64,000 bases of DNA from Clostridiales bacterium (GTDB lineage Bacteria; Bacillota; Clostridia; Oscillospirales; Oscillospiraceae). The translations under genes and the position numbers were made by a program. The stretch is from contig JAAYBD010000044.1 of the NCBI GenBank assembly GCA_012719035.1, positions 34,739 through 98,738 on the forward strand, written 5' to 3'. Below the pieces are notes generated by a model. That model searched no databases. It was given only the letters and a program-made list of their open reading frames with translations, and was not told where the DNA came from. The first letter of the stretch is position 1, and each line of letters opens with the position of its first letter. Shown here piece by piece: positions 35,440-44,106 of the stretch.

Positions 35440-36318
35440 TTGTTGAGTATTGTGAAAGATATCAGAATTGTAATCGTTGACGACTCGGCTTTTTCAGTTG
35501 CATTTATCAGAAACATTCTTGAAAGTAACGGCTTTGAGGTTGTTGGGGATGCCGGCACATTAGAAGAAGTAAAAAACGTTGTGAAAGAAAAAAAGCCCAC
35601 TTTGGTAACGATGGATATGACCTTGCCGGGTACGGATGGGCTTGAGTGCACACGTGCCATACACGAAATTGATGAGAGCATTAAAGTTATCGTCATAAGC
35701 TCCATGATGGACGAAGAAATCGTGAACGAAGCAAAGAGAAATAAAGTCTGTGCTTATATTCAAAAGCCCATTGATACAGATGAATTGATCACCGCAGTGA
35801 ACAGGGCTATGGCTTATGATGAACTGTATGATTTTTTAAAAGAAGAATACTTTGCAGTATTTAAAGAAGCCCTGATAGACGTCATGAACAGGATGACCAA
35901 AACACTTATCACATACAAGGATGAGTATTGTTCTTCTAAAGAATATGAATCATCAGGTGTGGCGATTATTATTGGAATCATCGGCGAATTTTCCGGACGG
36001 ATGATCCTTGACTTATCAAGGGAAACCGCAAATAATATCACGACTGCAATGTTCCGGAAGGAACCGAAAAGCAATGATGAGATAGTGGCGGCACTCGGAG
36101 AATTTGCCAATATCATCGCGGGAAATGCCTGTTCTATATTGAACAGAAAGAACAAGGCTTTAGGGCTCCGCTTGGCCCCTCCCTCTGTCCTGTCGGGAGA
36201 CAGTGTTATCATATCTGCGCCCACTTTTAAGACGAACACCGCAATAGCCGAAACAAATTTCGGTGAACTTCTAATGAATGTAGGCTTTAGTAGAAGGGGG
36301 GCGGAAGAGTGGACGTAA
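35440..36318 (+). CDS. Receiver-CheX fusion protein (292 aa)
   Basis: The N-terminal receiver domain (about 5-125) has the acidic pair in VIVDDSAFSV, phosphoacceptor Asp in LVTMDMTLPGTDGL, Ser in VISSMMDEE and Lys in YIQKPIDTDELI. The C-terminal CheX/CheC-like domain (about 145-285) has ALGEFANIIAGNACSIL with the ExxN phosphatase motif. CheX removes phosphate from CheY-P, so the protein links a phospho-receiver to a phosphatase-like domain. The start is TTG at 35440 or GTG at 35452; both follow AAAGGTTG. It overlaps the next gene by 10 nt. Confidence 0.85.
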   Translation: MLSIVKDIRIVIVDDSAFSVAFIRNILESNGFEVVGDAGTLEEVKNVVKEKKPTLVTMDMTLPGTDGLECTRAIHEIDESIKVIVISSMMDEEIVNEAKRNKVCAYIQKPIDTDELITAVNRAMAYDELYDFLKEEYFAVFKEALIDVMNRMTKTLITYKDEYCSSKEYESSGVAIIIGIIGEFSGRMILDLSRETANNITTAMFRKEPKSNDEIVAALGEFANIIAGNACSILNRKNKALGLRLAPPSVLSGDSVIISAPTFKTNTAIAETNFGELLMNVGFSRRGAEEWT

Positions 36319-36770
36319 AATACATCAATCCCTTTATTGAATCTTTTACCGATGTAATGCCTCAGCTTGGATTTGACAATGTGAAAATGGGCGCTCTGAA
36401 CACCAAAGGCAATGAAGTAACAGGTTCGGGGATCATTATCGTATTGGGAATCGTCGGGACGGTAAGAGGCAACGTCGTTTATATGATAGATACCGAGTCT
36501 GCAAAGCAAATTGCATCTACCATGATGGGAGGTGCACCCGTGGACGAGCTTGACGAAATGGCAAACAGCGCATTATCGGAGCTGACGAATATGCTGACCG
36601 CTACCGCAGCGACCTGTTTCTCAAATTCCGGGATTACAATTGATATTTCAACTCCCACAATGCTTCAAGGAGTAAATATGTCTATTAATATGACTTCAGA
36701 GCAGACAGTGGGTGTACAGCTCTTGGCAGATGACATTCCCATTGAAATCAACATATCTTTGGAAGATTGA
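36309..36770 (+). CDS. cheX: CheX-family chemotaxis phosphatase (153 aa)
   Basis: A single CheX domain: FIESFTDVMPQLGF, GIIIVLGIVGTVRGNVVYMI, the ExxN motif in ALSELTNMLTATAATCFS, and the dimer strand TSEQTVGVQLLADDIPI. It dephosphorylates CheY-P or a similar phospho-receiver. The GTG start follows GGGGGGCGG, and the 10-nt overlap with the receiver-CheX gene indicates coupling. Together they form a two-gene adaptation or signal-termination unit without neighbouring che genes. Confidence 0.88.
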   Translation: MDVKYINPFIESFTDVMPQLGFDNVKMGALNTKGNEVTGSGIIIVLGIVGTVRGNVVYMIDTESAKQIASTMMGGAPVDELDEMANSALSELTNMLTATAATCFSNSGITIDISTPTMLQGVNMSINMTSEQTVGVQLLADDIPIEINISLED

Positions 36771-36843
36771 ACCTATTTCAGCTTATGTTCCGCTTAAATT
36801 AATAAGAAAACCCTTATTCAAAGGGTGATAGCAACCCATATAA

Positions 36844-36874
36844 GGCTCGACGCTTCGGTGTCGGGCCATTTTGA
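36844..36874 (+). terminator. Terminator of the CheX operon
   Basis: GGCTCGAC and GTCGGGCC form an 8-bp stem (one G-U pair) around GCTTCGGT, followed by ATTTTGATTTT. Confidence 0.75.
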
Positions 36875-37037
36875 TTTTAGATGAGGAATAAATATTGGAC
36901 TAAGCAATTGCCCGGTGCTATCATTATTTACAGATCATACATTTTACGATTATTCTGCAATCTTAAAAGAATCTTAATGACTTACCCGATTTATTATTAA
37001 AAGGCTCATTATTATAATAGTACCAAGGAGATGGCTT

Positions 37038-37565
37038 ATGTATAACATTTTGATTTGCGATGATGAGCGGGACATCGTCAGCGCTCTAAAAATTTTTCTT
37101 TCGGATACAAATTACACGCTGTTTGAGGCATACACCGGAAAAGAAGCCTTGTCTGTTATAAGCCGAAATGATATCCACCTTATTTTGATGGATATTATGA
37201 TGCCGGAGATGGACGGCATATCTGCTATGGTAAAAATAAGGGAGCAGAGCAATGTGCCGGTCATCCTTTTAACCGCCAAAAGCGAGGATACAGATAAAAT
37301 ACTGGGACTCAATATCGGTGCAGACGACTATATAACAAAGCCCTTTAACCCGGTAGAGGTTTCGGCAAGGGTAAAATCGCAGCTCCGCCGTTATATGCAG
37401 TTGGGCAGCGGCACAATCAAGCAGCAGTGCTTCCGTATCGGCGGCATTGAGCTGGACGATAAGGCAAAAAGCGTCACGCTGGACGGTGAGCCTGTGCCTC
37501 TTACACCTACCGAATATGATATCATGAAACTTCTGATGGAGAATCCGGATCAGGTCTTTTCATAA
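37038..37565 (+). pseudogene. OmpR-type response regulator, truncated in the DNA-binding domain (175 aa)
   Basis: A complete receiver (about 1-120) has ILICDDERDIVSALKIFL, phosphoacceptor in LILMDIMMPEMDGISAM, LLTAKSED and YITKPFNPVEV. The winged helix begins (GGIELDDKAKSVTLDGEPVP, LTPTEYDIMKLLMENPDQVF) but the frame stops there, about 50 residues before the normal end, so the recognition helix and wing are lost. The next bases belong to an ABC transporter. It resembles VanR-type regulators, whose sensor kinase gene would normally follow; that is missing too. AAGGAG lies upstream of the ATG. A deletion product, probably unable to bind DNA. Confidence 0.8.
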
Positions 37566-38671
37566 GCTATCGGAAAGAGATAGGCACGCTTAAATCCCTT
37601 GTTCTTGAAAGCGTGTACGGCTTGAAAGACATACAGATTTTCGGCGCAGGCGAAAAGCGCATGGAGGCCGTTGAAAACAAGAGCAAAACAATCAACAAGA
37701 CAGCCCACGCCATGACGCTGCACCGCCAGCTTGTCACAGCGATGCCGACATTTTTTATTTATCTTTCCAGAATCCTCATAATTTTCATCGCCTCTTATAT
37801 CTCTTTAACGCAACAAGTCGATTTCAACGGTGTTATAATATTGTCGTTTGTGGTATCGGCATCATTTTCCTCAACACAGTCCCTTATTTCGGTCGTATCC
37901 AGCCTGCTTGAGACTTTTGCCGCCGCCGAGCGCCTTTTTGAGATAGAAGACACGCTTCCCGCAGTGACGGAATTACCTGAAGCCGAGGATATTGGAAGCA
38001 TCAGCAGCATTGAATTTGAGAATGTTAGCTTTGGCTACAAGGAGCAGAACGGGGCAATTCTGGACGAAATAAACCTCTGCATATCTGAGGGCGGCAAACT
38101 GGGAATTATAGGCGAGAGCGGAGCGGGAAAATCAACGATTTTGCGTCTGCTGCTGCGTTTCTGGGACGTTAGCCGCGGCAGAATCACCTTGGACGGCAAG
38201 GATTTGAAGGACGTACAGCTAAAGGCTCTGCGTTCACATATTGCGCTGCTTGAACAGAACACCTTTATCTATAATGACACCGCTGCGGCAAACATCGCAC
38301 TGGGAAAGCCCGATGCCAGTCGTGAAGAAATCATCGAAGCGGCAAAAAGAGCCGGAATCCACAATACGATCGAAGCTCTTCCGGACGGCTATGATACTCC
38401 GCTCGGCGAGTTTGGAAACCGGCTGTCCGGCGGAGAAAAGCAAAGAGTCGGGATTGCCAGAATCATGCTTATCGACCCGGACGTTATAGTTATGGACGAA
38501 CCGACCAGCAGTCTTGATGTGTTTAATGAAAAGCTCATTTTAAAGACGCTGGAGGACGAATATTCGGACAAGACCGTAATAATTGTCTCTCATAGAAACT
38601 CAACTCTCACCGGCTGCGGCACTATCTGCCGTCTTAACGCAGGAAAGCTTGAGCAGGTAGTTTCCGATTGA
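37565..38671 (+). pseudogene. ABC transporter (fused membrane-ATPase type), 5'-truncated
   Basis: The frame begins directly at the end of the response regulator (ISYRKEIGTLKSLVLESVYG) without a start codon or ribosome binding site; GTG at 37613 is the first possible start. It holds the last membrane helices (TFFIYLSRILIIFIASYISL) and a full ATPase: Walker A GESGAGKST, Q-loop region ALLEQNTFIYNDTAAAN, signature LSGGEKQR, Walker B VIVMDEPTS, H-loop IIVSHR. It resembles the second half of CydC/CydD- or MsbA-like exporters. With the N-terminal membrane helices missing it can hardly transport. A terminator follows at 38804. Confidence 0.75.
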
Positions 38672-39253
38672 TTTACAGGGAAGAGAAATGAAGGTTTCTT
38701 TGCCTTTCGCCTTTCAAATGTTTTACCGGTTTTCACCTAACAGCGCACCGCAACTTTTATGGTTTTGCTAAAAATATACTGCCGCTTAACGCAATAAATT
38801 ATTGAGCCGCGTACACTTCAGAAAAGTGTACGCGGCTCTTTTAGCAAAGAAAGAGACAAGGAATTGTGGAAATTATTTAACAATTTAAGAATAACTCAAA
38901 TATATCCATACAGCAAGCCTGCGCGGGGGATAAAACCTGTACAAGAATAGGCTGTCAATTTCTACAATCAGCTATCCTGGTGGGAGGCTTGTGAATCACT
39001 TTAAGGTCTATATAATAATATAAAATAGATGCCTTTTACCGGATATCTGTTTGGCAGACACAGCTTGAGCGTTTGCGATAAATTCTGTTATACATATCAA
39101 AAATAGTGGGAAAATATAAATAATTGCGCTGCTTCACGATATGTTTTTCGTATTCTGTGGCATAAAACCGACTTTGCTGCGGCCGTTTTAGAAAGACTTA
39201 GTCTACTCAGAGGCTGAGAAATCCAGATTGTATACGAAAAAGGAGCGATATTT
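38672..39253 (+). other. Intergenic stretch after the ABC fragment
   Basis: Contains the terminator at 38804-38842; otherwise no supported gene. AT-rich between 38990 and 39250, where the promoter of the next gene should lie. Confidence 0.45.
38804..38842 (+). terminator. Terminator downstream of the ABC fragment
   Basis: GAGCCGCGTACACTT and its complement form a 15-bp perfect stem with a 5-nt loop, then TTTT. Confidence 0.9.
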
Positions 39254-39982
39254 TTGTTGAAAATAAAAAGCACAGTTAATCTTACAGGAATAACCGTATC
39301 CGGCAACTATGATGATTTGAATACGCTGTGTGATGCCTTTGAAAGTGTTATCGGCAGCGATGGCGATTATTTTTATGAGGCCGCATCTCGTCTAAGGATA
39401 CTAAGCGTTTGCCATGAAATCCGCCATGCCTGTCAAGGAGAGAGGGAGACTATAGACAATTATGCTGTTCCCTACTATACTTTTCGTGTTTTGTGGCCTG
39501 AAGCTGTCTTTGTTGCAGCAGTTTTAGATAATTTTATCTTACTTTCGATAGCAAAAAAACTGTATGCAAATCGTGTTCCGGAGTTGCTCACAAAGCAAAT
39601 GCAAACTGTGTCGCCCGATCATATAGCCTTGATTCATTACTTTCAGGATTTAGTATGGAACGAACTTGAACGCGTTGTTGGAGAGGGGCAGATTAAAACA
39701 ATATTCGGTGAATACAATGATTTGCGCTGGATGCATTTTAAGTATCCCCAGCTTGATGGATTCTACACCCAATGGCTGGATCTGCTTAATATCAAATACC
39801 TGTGTTCCAAGCCGGAAGATCGCAGTTCATATTTGACAAAGATTCTCAGAAGTATTTTTGCTATTGACGAAGAATATCTTTTTTTAAAAAGCAACATCGA
39901 TGTTTTTGCCAAGCAGGAAGGGATACGTGTTACCAGTGTTGCGCCGGCTGATTTCCTGTACCCGGATAAGATTGAATGGTAG
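39254..39982 (+). CDS. Hypothetical cytosolic protein (242 aa)
   Basis: Starts MLKIKSTVNLTGITVSGNYD and DLNTLCDAFESVIG; later YEAASRLRILSVCHEIRHAC, YTFRVLWPEAVFVAAVLDNF and QWLDLLNIKYLCSKPEDRSS. No signal peptide or membrane helix. The N-terminal NLTGITVSGNYDDL recalls a Firmicutes family of unknown function (possibly DUF6904), which I cannot confirm. The start is TTG after AAGGAGCG, with a second TTG right behind it. It stands alone. Confidence 0.7.
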   Translation: MLKIKSTVNLTGITVSGNYDDLNTLCDAFESVIGSDGDYFYEAASRLRILSVCHEIRHACQGERETIDNYAVPYYTFRVLWPEAVFVAAVLDNFILLSIAKKLYANRVPELLTKQMQTVSPDHIALIHYFQDLVWNELERVVGEGQIKTIFGEYNDLRWMHFKYPQLDGFYTQWLDLLNIKYLCSKPEDRSSYLTKILRSIFAIDEEYLFLKSNIDVFAKQEGIRVTSVAPADFLYPDKIEW

Positions 39983-40081
39983 ACAATATCACAGCGGGAA
40001 AAAACAGCAGCTAAATCCCCTTTCGATTTTAAGCCCCAAGCTTCCGAATTCTTTATAATCCGATTTTTTGCCCTTAATGCC

Positions 40082-40122
40082 GCACCCCTTTGCATAAGAA
40101 TATCTTTCATGCAAAGGGGTGC
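40082..40122. terminator. Convergent hairpin between two hypothetical genes
   Basis: GCACCCCTTTGCAT and its exact complement (14 bp) with a 13-nt loop lie between the plus-strand gene ending at 39982 and the minus-strand gene ending at 40166. The T runs are poor. Confidence 0.6.
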
Positions 40123-40165
40123 TTGACTATTTAATTGTTCATATTGATATTAAAATAAAAACAAC

Positions 40166-40399
40166 CTACTGCAATGTCATTTGCTGCAAAGACGACAGCA
40201 TAATTTCGCCGTCATTAATGTGCTGCTGCAAATGAGAGATGTTTGTGTTGTCCCCTGTCTGCCTTAATTCTTCAAGTTCTAATTTATGGGCATCCAGAGA
40301 TCCTTTAAGTTCATTGTAAAGACATACTGCTTCGTTGAAGTTAACACCGCCGTTGCTTTTAAGTCTGTCAAAACGGTGTTTTATGCTGGAACAACTCAT
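40166..40399 (-). CDS. Small helical hypothetical protein (77 aa)
   Basis: MSCSSIKHRFDRLKSNGGVN is followed by heptad-like helices (LYNELKGSLDAHKLELEELR, HLQQHINDGEIMLSSLQQM). AGGAGG lies 8 nt before the ATG. Likely a short coiled-coil protein; function unknown, no family recognised. Confidence 0.6.
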   Translation of the reverse strand: MSCSSIKHRFDRLKSNGGVNFNEAVCLYNELKGSLDAHKLELEELRQTGDNTNISHLQQHINDGEIMLSSLQQMTLQ

Positions 40400-40746
40400 A
40401 TAAATGCCTCCTGCTTTGATTTAGTAATATTCTGTGCAGGCGTTATTTTTTTATGCAGTGAATCGGGAAATAATCATCTATGGATTTTAAGGCTAATAAG
40501 GCGTGGATATTAAACACCTTATTGGCGGGATATTATCTGCCGCATTATCCATAATTTTATGAATATCCCGCTTATCATCGCTTTCTCATTCCCAAGACAT
40601 ATGATAAAATATGAATTGATGATAAATGCAAATGCATAATAAGGTCTGCTATGTAAAGCCGATGGACGATATGATTCTTGACACATAAGTCCCGAAAACA
40701 GCATTACAAATCTCGTTATTGCAGTTGAAAAAGGAAGGAATTAAGA
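40400..40746. other. Intergenic stretch, no gene seen
   Basis: Short frames lack ribosome binding sites. It contains the divergent promoters of the flanking genes. CCTTATTGGCGGGATATTAT at 40519 and GAATATCCCGCTTATC at 40560 hold a short, imperfect inverted match. Confidence 0.35.
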
Positions 40747-41244
40747 ATGAAATTATATATGAGGCAAAAGGTGTTTTCATGGGTTGATCGTTTCACAGTC
40801 AAAGACGAGAATGGACATGATAAATATCGCGCTGAGGGTGAGTTTTTTTCGTTTGGAAAAAAACTCCATATATACGATATGGCTGGTATGGAAAGAGCAT
40901 TAATACAAGAGAAAGTGTTTAGTTTCCTTCCAAGGTTTTTCGTATTTGTAGGCGGACAACAGGTTGCGGAAATTGTCAAGGAGCTAACTTTTCTGCGTCA
41001 AAAATACAGGATTGATGGATTAGGCTGGAAGATAAACGGTGATTTCTGGGCGCATAACTACGAGATTGTTCAGAACGGACGTATTATTGTGACGATACAC
41101 AAGCAATGGATGACGTGGGGCGACTGTTATGAACTCGACATTGCGGATGAAAGAGATGAAATCGCTGCTCTTGCGGTGGTATTAGCTATTGACTGCGTTA
41201 TTGCGGCATCTTCTTCATCGTCCAATGCAGGTGCCGGAAATTAA
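40747..41244 (+). CDS. LURP-one-related (LOR/Tubby-like) family protein (165 aa)
   Basis: Length and order fit the bacterial LOR family: MKLYMRQKVFSWVDRFTVKD, YRAEGEFFSFGKKLHIYDMA, then LTFLRQKYRIDGLGWKINGD, FWAHNYEIVQNGRIIVTIHK and a C-terminal helix LAVVLAIDCVIAASSSSSNA. These proteins form a Tubby-like beta barrel around a hydrophobic helix and may bind membrane lipids; the biochemical role is unknown. AAGGAAGGAATTAAG precedes the ATG. Single gene with its own terminator. Confidence 0.85.
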   Translation: MKLYMRQKVFSWVDRFTVKDENGHDKYRAEGEFFSFGKKLHIYDMAGMERALIQEKVFSFLPRFFVFVGGQQVAEIVKELTFLRQKYRIDGLGWKINGDFWAHNYEIVQNGRIIVTIHKQWMTWGDCYELDIADERDEIAALAVVLAIDCVIAASSSSSNAGAGN

Positions 41245-41280
41245 ACTAAGATATCGGACAATATCAAATCACGTAAAAAG

Positions 41281-41313
41281 AAGCCCGACCGTTTGATGGT
41301 GTCGGGCTTTTTA
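41281..41313 (+). terminator. Terminator of the LOR-family gene
   Basis: AAGCCCGAC and GTCGGGCTT form a 9-bp stem followed by TTTTAT. Confidence 0.85.
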
Positions 41314-41403
41314 TGCGGCGGGGCAAAAAATTATATACATAACAACCAATTAATTCTATCATTGATATTAATTATGTCTAATAAATATTATGAGGTGTAA
41401 ATC

Positions 41404-42165
41404 GTGAATAAGTTAAAGTTATTGCAGCCCACGCTAACGCAGGCCGTCATGCAGCAAGTAGAACTTCCTAACCGTGCTGCTATACTTGATATCGGATGCG
41501 GAACCGCATACTGGCTTTTATCCTTTCTTCAAGTTTTCGGGGATAGAATTGGGACATTAATCGGTATTGATAAGAAAGGTAAGGGGTTTGCAGAATTTGA
41601 TACCAATGGAACAAATATTAACATGATGAAAATAGATATCTTAGACGGCATAGCTTTTCCAGATGAAAGCTTTGATTTCATATTTTCAAAAGACACATTG
41701 GAATGTGTCCCGGACAAAGAAAAACATATTCGGGAAATCCACCGTCTGCTTAAACCGGACGGATTTGTGATATGCGTACATTGTGATTGGGACAGCATAG
41801 CAATCAACGGATCAAAGAAAGAAATAATAAATAAAGCAATTCATAACTATGCAAATTGGCAGCAACCATGGATGGACGATCTCGACAGCTGGGCGGGCAG
41901 AAGGCTATATGCCGAATTTAATAGATCTGGTCTTTTCAATAACCATGTATCCGTACATACTGTAATTGAGACAGAATATTCAGGTGGTTTTTCGGGCTAT
42001 AGCTATATAAATGATGAGCTGAAATGCCTTGTTACGCATGATACGGGACTTCTCAGCAAAAGTGAATTTGATGATTTACTTGCAGATATGGACGAGACAT
42101 ATTCAAATGGCGGATATCTATTTGCCAAACCTTACTATATTTTAAAGGGAACTAAAAAGAATTGA
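41404..42165 (+). CDS. Class I SAM-dependent methyltransferase (253 aa)
   Basis: Rossmann-type methyltransferase: motif I AAILDIGCGTAYWLL, acidic strand end LIGIDKKGKG, motif II region FDFIFSKDTLECVPDKEKHI, then EIHRLLKPDGFVICVHCD. The C-terminal 100 residues (YSGGFSGYSYINDELKCLVT) are specific and give no substrate. GTG start nine nt after GAGGTG. One of four methyltransferases in this window; it does not share an operon with the others. Confidence 0.85.
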   Translation: MNKLKLLQPTLTQAVMQQVELPNRAAILDIGCGTAYWLLSFLQVFGDRIGTLIGIDKKGKGFAEFDTNGTNINMMKIDILDGIAFPDESFDFIFSKDTLECVPDKEKHIREIHRLLKPDGFVICVHCDWDSIAINGSKKEIINKAIHNYANWQQPWMDDLDSWAGRRLYAEFNRSGLFNNHVSVHTVIETEYSGGFSGYSYINDELKCLVTHDTGLLSKSEFDDLLADMDETYSNGGYLFAKPYYILKGTKKN

Positions 42166-42206
42166 TATTGCTTGCAGATATTATAGTAAAAATAATGTTC
42201 GGAGAT

Positions 42207-42410
42207 TTATGGCAAACTCATTTTTATCCTTACTAAGATTCGGTATTCAAACCAAAACCGGACTCCAAGCGAGAAAGACTGATCGTTTCCTGAATTTGGT
42301 AAATCAATAATTTTAACAAAAGCTTTATCTCTATAAAAGTTATTGAGCGGCTCCAACGTTCCGCTTTCCGTCAATCTTCCTGCTAATATCATCATTTAAA
42401 GCAAACATAA
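42207..42410 (-). pseudogene. Possible gene stump of unknown family
   Basis: On the minus strand, MFALMMILAGRLTESGTLEP, then LNNFYRDKAFVKIIDLPNSG and FSLGVRFWFEYRI, ending LVRIKMSLP. The central part looks protein-like, but no ribosome binding site is seen and the frame is only 67 codons. It lies between two methyltransferase genes. Confidence 0.3.
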
Positions 42411-42435
42411 AATTTTTTCTTTGCAACACGTCTTC

Positions 42436-43224
42436 TTAATTTTTCACATTCTCTGCTAATATAAGTTCCAACGACATATCCGCTATAAAGCAATTATCCA
42501 TTGCGGCAAATTTAATTTTTTTATACAAGTCCTCTATATATTCCTTTTTATTGTCCAACGTACTCTCATACTTGCTAACATATGATGTTGATCTAAGGAA
42601 TCCAACCAGTTTCTCGGCATCCCACTTCATAAAATATGGGATACGTTCTATTGCAACATTTTTAAATAAGCTGCAGCCGGAAATCTCCCGAAAAGAGAAA
42701 TCGGTGTCTTTAAGCCTTTCGTGACGATACATATCCCAATATCTATACAGATGTTCGTTAATCAAGTCATCAATTTCCCTATTATGTATTTTAGGGAAAT
42801 CATAACGGAAAACGGCTAAAGTGCCATCGGGTTCTAACCACTCTGATATGTTATTCAATACAGACTTTGCGTCCATCCAATAAAACGCATTTCCCGATGT
42901 TACTAATTGATATGTATTGGCTTTTAATTTTGCTGTTTCGCCGGATGAATTTAGAATTTCAACATTTTGCGGAAATTCACCGGCTTTAGTCATGTTTTTA
43001 TCGGGTTCAATCGCTGTGACCCTTTGAAATACAGTGCTAAGCCATCTTGTGGAAATACCGGTGCCGGCACCTAAATCAACTGCATCCAAATACGGTCCTT
43101 TAACTGACATGAGAATGGTATCAAATAGCTGCTGCGGATAAATTGGACGATAACAAGAATAGATTTCATTGACCTTTCCGAATGATCTCCCCGGGTTCTG
43201 AACGATAGGAACTGGAATTTTCAT
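42436..43224 (-). CDS. Class I SAM-dependent methyltransferase (262 aa)
   Basis: Motif I AVDLGAGTGISTRWL, strand 2 VTAIEPDKNM, LVTSGNAFYWMDAKSVL, then EWLEPDGTLAVFRYDFP. The N-terminus SFGKVNEIYSCYRPIYPQQL is typical of the methyltransferase 11 group that includes trans-aconitate- and ubiquinone-like enzymes. Substrate unknown. GAAGGAGGG lies 7 nt before the ATG. Confidence 0.85.
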   Translation of the reverse strand: MKIPVPIVQNPGRSFGKVNEIYSCYRPIYPQQLFDTILMSVKGPYLDAVDLGAGTGISTRWLSTVFQRVTAIEPDKNMTKAGEFPQNVEILNSSGETAKLKANTYQLVTSGNAFYWMDAKSVLNNISEWLEPDGTLAVFRYDFPKIHNREIDDLINEHLYRYWDMYRHERLKDTDFSFREISGCSLFKNVAIERIPYFMKWDAEKLVGFLRSTSYVSKYESTLDNKKEYIEDLYKKIKFAAMDNCFIADMSLELILAENVKN

Positions 43225-43407
43225 TAATGACCCTCCTTCAAACTATTTTAACAGTAAAGAACTTGAAGACAGCTTAGATAGCCAACTGAGAAAACATGGA
43301 ACAAATTCTTACTTCTAACCGTCCTATACTTAATAAAGCCTTGTACGTGTCCGTATAAAACGGTCAATAGAAATTACACCTTAATATAAACTTTCGGAGG
43401 TTGAACC

Positions 43408-43971
43408 ATGCAAAAGCTTTTGTCTTGTATTCTGATTTTGTCCATTGTACTCCTTGCTGGCTGTACCGTTCAAGAGAAAACTTCACCCCCGCCGGAACAA
43501 TCGGATGATTTCACTGTGCCCGCATCCGCTTCAGAGGAAACAGCTTCAATTCTGCTGAAAGAGAAAGTTATTGACGCCGAAGGAAATGTGATTCTCGATG
43601 AAAACGGACATATCAACGGCTTGGCGGCAATTGACGGAATTGATGCCTTTACCACAGAAGAAATATTGAAAATTGTTCCATACAGTGACGGTGCGCTTGC
43701 CACATCTGTAAATTTAACGCTTGGAAGACGTCTTCTAAAGGATTTTGACGGGACACTTTCACAGATTGCGGAGACCGAAATATCTGAGGAACGAGGAGGC
43801 GTCGAACAGCTGGGTTACGGTTTGGGATATGAGATCGGGCTTGATTTGCAGTCCGGAGTTGTGACCGAGGAGGACTGTAAAATAATCTACTTACAGCATA
43901 AACTAACCGCGCGTGAGCAGGCTGTTTTAGACAAAATCATAGAGGGTTTTGAAAACGCCGAGAACAATTAA
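43408..43971 (+). CDS. Lipoprotein of unknown function (187 aa)
   Basis: The signal sequence MQKLLSCILILSIVLLAGC carries a clear lipobox (LLAGC). A Pro/Glu/Ser-rich linker follows, then a globular part with VNLTLGRRLLKDFDGTLSQI and LGYGLGYEIGLDLQSGVVTE. I do not recognise the domain. GGAGG lies 8 nt before the ATG. It is probably anchored on the outer membrane face. Confidence 0.75.
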   Translation: MQKLLSCILILSIVLLAGCTVQEKTSPPPEQSDDFTVPASASEETASILLKEKVIDAEGNVILDENGHINGLAAIDGIDAFTTEEILKIVPYSDGALATSVNLTLGRRLLKDFDGTLSQIAETEISEERGGVEQLGYGLGYEIGLDLQSGVVTEEDCKIIYLQHKLTAREQAVLDKIIEGFENAENN

Positions 43972-44106
43972 ATTGACGGAGCTTTTTCTCCAATCGAGAT
44001 ATAAATGCCGATTTACACCTTATGGAACAGGCTTCCCTATCAGAGCTGTAAAAAACAATACCACACATTGCTGAAAGCGTATTCGCTTTCTCCATGCAAA
44101 AGACCT

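Noticed and set aside
35814..36509. 231-codon minus-strand frame over the CheX genes
   Set aside because: Antisense shadow; both plus-strand genes carry conserved motifs and ribosome binding sites.
36770..36870. Possible c-di-GMP riboswitch after the CheX genes
   Set aside because: The conserved core and paired loops of that class are not present; the segment is a plain terminator.
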